Below, piece by piece: positions 4,111-5,219 of a stretch of DNA of 5,219 nt. Position numbers and translations under genes: made by a program. Under the pieces are notes generated by a model. That model saw only the letters and a list, made by a program, of their open reading frames with translations. It searched no databases and was not told the origin of the DNA. The stretch is from Bryobacteraceae bacterium (GTDB lineage Bacteria; Acidobacteriota; Terriglobia; Bryobacterales; Bryobacteraceae): positions 1-5,219 of the forward strand of contig CANGVB010000323.1 in NCBI GenBank assembly GCA_947456995.1, given 5' to 3'. Positions within the stretch are counted from its first letter, which is position 1. Each line of letters opens with the position of its first letter.

Positions 4111-5219
4111 ATGAAACAGGCGCTCTACCGCCGTCAATTCCTGCAATTCCTGGCCGCAAGCCCACTCTTCGCAGCCGAGGACCCCAAGGACATGAAGGAC
4201 ATCTTCAACGTCATGGATTTTGAGGCCAAAGCCCGCGTCGCCATCCCGCCAGCGCACTTCGGCTACCTCTCAACAGGCGTTGACGATGACAAGACCCTCC
4301 GCGCCAACCGCGCCGCCTTCGACAAGGTCTACTTGCGTCCACGCCGCATGGTCGACGTCTCAAAAATCGATACCTCCGTCACCCTCTTCGGCGAAACCTG
4401 GCCAACGCCCATCATCATCGCCCCAGCCGGCAGCCAGAAGGCCTATCACCCCGAAGGCGAATCCGCAACGGCCCGTGCCGCCGCTGCCGCCGATCACCTC
4501 CAGATCCTCTCCACTGTCACCTCAACCCCGATCGAAGATGTAGCCAAACTCCACAAACGCAAAATCTGGTACCAGCTCTATCCCACCAATGTCTGGGCCC
4601 TCACCGAACGCATGGTCCGCCGAGCGGAAGCCGTCGGCTGCCCCACTTTGGTCATAACGGTCGACACGCAGGGTGGCCGCAACACCGAAACCGAAGCCCG
4701 TTCCTACAACCTCGATTCCCGCGATTGCTCCGTCTGCCATCCAGCGCCCAAAGTAGGCAGAAAAGGCCGCCGTCCCATCGTGATGTTCGAAGGCTTCCCA
4801 GCAGAAAACATCACCACTCATAACCCAGCTCAAACCTGGGAGACCCTTAAGAAATTCCGCCAGCTCACCAAGATGAAAATTGTCCTAAAAGGACTCGAAA
4901 CTGCCGAAGACGCCCGGCTCGCCGTCGAGCACGGTGTTGACGGAATCGTCGTTTCTAACCACGGCGGCCGCGCCTCCGATTCCACCCTCGGCACCCTCGA
5001 AGTCCTGCCCGAAATCGTCGCCGCCGTCAACGGCAAAATGCCGATTCTCATCGATGGCGGCTTCCGCCGCGGCACAGATATCTTCAAAGCCATGGCCATC
5101 GGTGCCAGCGCCGTCTGTATCGGCCGCCCCTACCTCTGGGCCCTCGGCGCTTACGGCCAACCCGGCGTCGCCAAAGTCCTCGAAATTCTCACCAGAGAAT
5201 TCCGCCTCGCCATGACCCA
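4111..5219 (+). CDS. Tat-exported FMN-dependent alpha-hydroxy-acid dehydrogenase/oxidase, with a CxxCH motif; 3' end cut by window
   Basis: 369 codons are present, and about 15-30 are probably missing. Residues 5-22 form a twin-arginine signal (LYRRQFLQFLAASPLFAA), so export of the folded, flavin-loaded enzyme is likely. The rest aligns with the LldD/glycolate oxidase family, which oxidises 2-hydroxy acids to 2-oxo acids. Equivalents of spinach glycolate oxidase active-site residues are all present: Y52, Y157 (in QLY), D185 (in TVDT), K260 (in VLKG), H284 and R287 (in SNHGGR). The FMN phosphate site is DGGFRRGTD (315-323) with IGRP (337-340). The loop after D185 is unusual: it replaces the common 'P-x-x-G-x-R-E' by QGGRNTE and contains DCSVCH, a CxxCH motif at 206-210. 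Substrate cannot be told from sequence; lactate, glycolate or another hydroxy acid are options. There is no Shine-Dalgarno sequence; the gene is 13 nt after the upstream stop. Confidence 0.93.
   Translation, partial: MKQALYRRQFLQFLAASPLFAAEDPKDMKDIFNVMDFEAKARVAIPPAHFGYLSTGVDDDKTLRANRAAFDKVYLRPRRMVDVSKIDTSVTLFGETWPTPIIIAPAGSQKAYHPEGESATARAAAAADHLQILSTVTSTPIEDVAKLHKRKIWYQLYPTNVWALTERMVRRAEAVGCPTLVITVDTQGGRNTETEARSYNLDSRDCSVCHPAPKVGRKGRRPIVMFEGFPAENITTHNPAQTWETLKKFRQLTKMKIVLKGLETAEDARLAVEHGVDGIVVSNHGGRASDSTLGTLEVLPEIVAAVNGKMPILIDGGFRRGTDIFKAMAIGASAVCIGRPYLWALGAYGQPGVAKVLEILTREFRLAMT

Noticed and set aside
3639..4112. Minus-strand ORF of 157 codons rich in G, E and V
   Set aside because: It is a shadow of the plus-strand hypothetical gene caused by its C-ending codons. 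It has low complexity and no family features.
4522..5160. Several minus-strand ORFs opposite the dehydrogenase
   Set aside because: The plus strand encodes an unmistakable FMN enzyme with all catalytic residues. The opposite frames are compositional artefacts.
1..5219. Mobile elements, CRISPR arrays, tRNA or rRNA genes
   Set aside because: I found no transposase or integrase motif, terminal inverted repeat pair, regularly spaced repeat or RNA-gene signature on either strand.

Overview
The window reads as chromosomal DNA of a moderately GC-rich bacterium, most likely Acidobacteriota (Solibacter/Bryobacter type). I base this on an enzyme with an N-terminus of the RRQFLQFLAASPLFAA type, a hypothetical protein of the N-A-x-x-H-G-L-T family, and the mix of toxin-antitoxin and ArsR/SRPBCC genes. 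This is recognition from memory, not a search. There are no RNA genes, insertion sequences, CRISPR arrays or clear intrinsic terminators.

Left part (1-1870): a minus-strand ankyrin-repeat protein with a hydrophobic N-terminus runs off the left edge. It is transcribed away from a plus-strand toxin-antitoxin operon made of a UPF0175-type antitoxin and a DUF3368 PIN-like toxin, which overlap by ATGA. Facing that operon on the minus strand is a second TA locus: a small Phd/YefM-like antitoxin whose overlapping PIN toxin survives only as a stub of about 30 codons. The stub's stop codon overlaps the stop codon of the intact toxin.

Middle (1870-3340): a compact minus-strand operon of three overlapping genes, reading ArsR-family regulator, then an SRPBCC/AHSA1-domain protein, then a DUF1801 protein. 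Just upstream are a good sigma70-like promoter and a 20-bp inverted repeat that covers the end of the -10 box and the regulator's start codon, which fits autorepression. An orphan strong Shine-Dalgarno sequence with an eight-codon ORF lies between this operon and the antitoxin.

Right part (3340-5219): an AT-rich intergenic region holds a perfect TATAAT box and a perfect 18-bp palindrome. It is followed by a plus-strand lineage-type hypothetical gene and, 13 nt later, an FMN-dependent alpha-hydroxy-acid dehydrogenase with a twin-arginine signal. The dehydrogenase keeps all catalytic residues but carries a CxxCH motif in its active-site loop, which is the most interesting single observation here. 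The gene is cut by the right edge.

The plus strand is C-rich throughout, and synonymous codon choice follows the DNA strand rather than the gene. This suggests the minus strand is the leading strand of replication.
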